Part shown: positions 6,143 to 7,086 of the stretch, one piece after another
Numbering within the stretch: the stretch's first letter is position 1
How the letters are laid out: each line of letters opens with the position of its first letter
DNA from: Rhodopirellula sp.
GTDB lineage: Bacteria; Planctomycetota; Planctomycetia; Pirellulales; Pirellulaceae
Assembly: GCA_002712845.1 (NCBI GenBank)
Contig: PAUV01000029.1
Span: forward strand, 3,233 to 10,318
Direction: 5' to 3'
Length of the DNA: 7,086 bases
Notes under the pieces: generated by a model
Database searches by the model: none
The model's input: only the letters and a program-made list of their open reading frames with translations
Told to the model about the DNA's origin: nothing
Made by a program: the position numbers and the translations under genes

Positions 6143-7054
6143 GTGGAACATTCATTCCTAGCCTATCTCCGCGGCCGCTGTCGCAAGCTTGCTCAGGTCA
6201 CCGTCGGAATTGGGGATGACGCAGCAGTCGTAGAACCAACCACCGGCCAACAGATAGTCTGCGTCGATCAAATCATCGATGGCGTGGACTTCCTATCAGA
6301 GAAGCACTCATTGGCAGATATCGGCTACAAGTCTGTCGCGATCAACTTGAGTGACATCGCAGCCATGGGAGGCAAACCGACCAGCATGCTCGTCACACTT
6401 TCCCTTCCCAACCAGAACTCAACCCGCATAGCAGGCGAGGTGTACGAGGGAATACTTGAGGCAGCTACTGAATTCAATCTGGCGATTGCAGGTGGAGACA
6501 TTTCAACTTATGACGGTCCCTTGGCAGTATCAGTAACCTTGCTGGGATCCGTAGACAGAGGCCAGGCTTTTTTAAGAAGCGGAGCTAAAGAGGGCGATGC
6601 AATCATGGTGTCCGGTGCTGTAGGTGGCAGCATTCGTGGGCGTCATTTACGCCCGACCCCACGACTTGGCTTAGCCCAGCGACTACGCCAATCCGTTGGG
6701 GTTACAGCAGCAATTGACATTAGTGATGGACTTTCCTTGGACCTTGACCGTCTTTGTGCGGCCAGTGGTGTGGGAGCAGAACTTGAAATCGAAAAAATCC
6801 CCGTGCACAAAGATGCTCAACTGCTTTCCGAATCTTCGGGGCGGACCCCCTTTCAACATGCATGGTCTGACGGCGAAGACTTTGAACTGCTGGTTACGAT
6901 GAGTCAAAAAGATGCTGACAGCTTGGTGGGTCAAGAACTGGACGCACCGCTTACACAAATTGGCAACATCGTCGGACGTACTGGACTTTGGCAAAGGCAG
7001 CAAGGAAAACTAAAACGACTGTCGCCACAAGGCTACGTTCACGAATCTTCATAA
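6143..7054 (+). CDS. thiL: Thiamine-monophosphate kinase (ThiL)
   Basis: Phosphorylates thiamine monophosphate with ATP to give thiamine diphosphate, the last step of thiamine cofactor synthesis, in the cytoplasm. The 303-residue protein shows the AIR-synthase/ThiL fold: GIGDDAAVV (22-30) with the Mg-ATP-binding aspartates, VDQIIDGVDF (41-50), the signature INLSDIAAMGGKP (67-79), GGD (117-119), SGAVGG followed by HLRPTPRL (168-175), DISDGL (192-197) and DGEDFELL (243-250). It is slightly shorter than the 325 residues of the E. coli enzyme. GTG at 6143 is the start because the protein then begins right before the expected N-terminal motif, and no ATG lies in frame upstream nearby; no clear Shine-Dalgarno site is visible. 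VDGVDF-type residues replace the more usual VEGVHF, a mild variation. The next gene begins 14 bases after the stop, so the two probably share a transcript. No other thiamine gene is adjacent. Confidence 0.94.
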   Translation: MEHSFLAYLRGRCRKLAQVTVGIGDDAAVVEPTTGQQIVCVDQIIDGVDFLSEKHSLADIGYKSVAINLSDIAAMGGKPTSMLVTLSLPNQNSTRIAGEVYEGILEAATEFNLAIAGGDISTYDGPLAVSVTLLGSVDRGQAFLRSGAKEGDAIMVSGAVGGSIRGRHLRPTPRLGLAQRLRQSVGVTAAIDISDGLSLDLDRLCAASGVGAELEIEKIPVHKDAQLLSESSGRTPFQHAWSDGEDFELLVTMSQKDADSLVGQELDAPLTQIGNIVGRTGLWQRQQGKLKRLSPQGYVHESS

Positions 7055-7057
7055 GGA
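7053..7057 (+). promoter_or_regulatory. Ribosome binding site of the downstream gene
   Basis: AAGGA overlaps the last two bases of the thiL TAA stop and lies 11 bases before the ATG at 7069. It is the clearest Shine-Dalgarno match in the window and supports both the ATG choice and translation of the next gene from the thiL mRNA. Confidence 0.5.
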
Positions 7058-7068
7058 CTTTTACGATC

Positions 7069-7086
7069 ATGCCTGACTCAAGAAAT
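7069..7086 (+). CDS. 5' end of a gene downstream of thiL (partial)
   Basis: The first six codons (MPDSRN) of a plus-strand frame that runs off the window edge. The start is supported by AAGGA 11 bases upstream and by tight 14-base spacing after thiL, which suggests an operon. The family cannot be told from six residues. In planctomycete genomes I associate thiL with a following tsaE (tRNA threonylcarbamoyladenosine ATPase), but nothing in these six codons tests that. Confidence 0.5.

Overview
The window looks like an ordinary housekeeping stretch of a bacterial chromosome, most likely from a planctomycete (Pirellulaceae / Rhodopirellula-like). The support is indirect: base composition near 50% GC by eye, weak or absent Shine-Dalgarno sites, mostly single genes in mixed orientations rather than long operons, and a signal peptidase I with a cysteine-pair insertion and a long extra domain that I associate from memory with planctomycete S26 enzymes. 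No BLAST or phylogeny was run, so the taxonomic call is an inference.

Layout from left to right: a 76-base edge with no assignable gene; a type I signal peptidase-like gene (minus, 77-1237); a divergent promoter region; fabH for beta-ketoacyl-ACP synthase III (plus, 1490-2479); a 270-base gap between convergent genes with no clear terminator; a membrane-anchored DUF58 protein (minus, 2750-4183); a 221-base leader and promoter region holding a GC-rich hairpin; an NAD-type aldehyde dehydrogenase (minus, 4405-5874); a 268-base divergent regulatory region with several inverted repeats; thiL for thiamine-monophosphate kinase (plus, 6143-7054); and the first six codons of a following gene (plus, 7069-7086) that probably shares thiL's transcript.

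The genes do not form one pathway. fabH starts fatty-acid synthesis, the S26 enzyme processes exported proteins at the membrane, thiL makes thiamine diphosphate, and the aldehyde dehydrogenase oxidises aldehydes. The DUF58 gene lacks the MoxR ATPase partner that such genes usually have. I see no defence system, prophage, transposon, CRISPR array, tRNA or rRNA. The observations most worth a second look are the terminator-like nested inverted repeat and the operator-like palindrome upstream of the aldehyde dehydrogenase gene, the cysteine-pair insertion in the signal peptidase, and the unusual coenzyme-loop sequence in the dehydrogenase.
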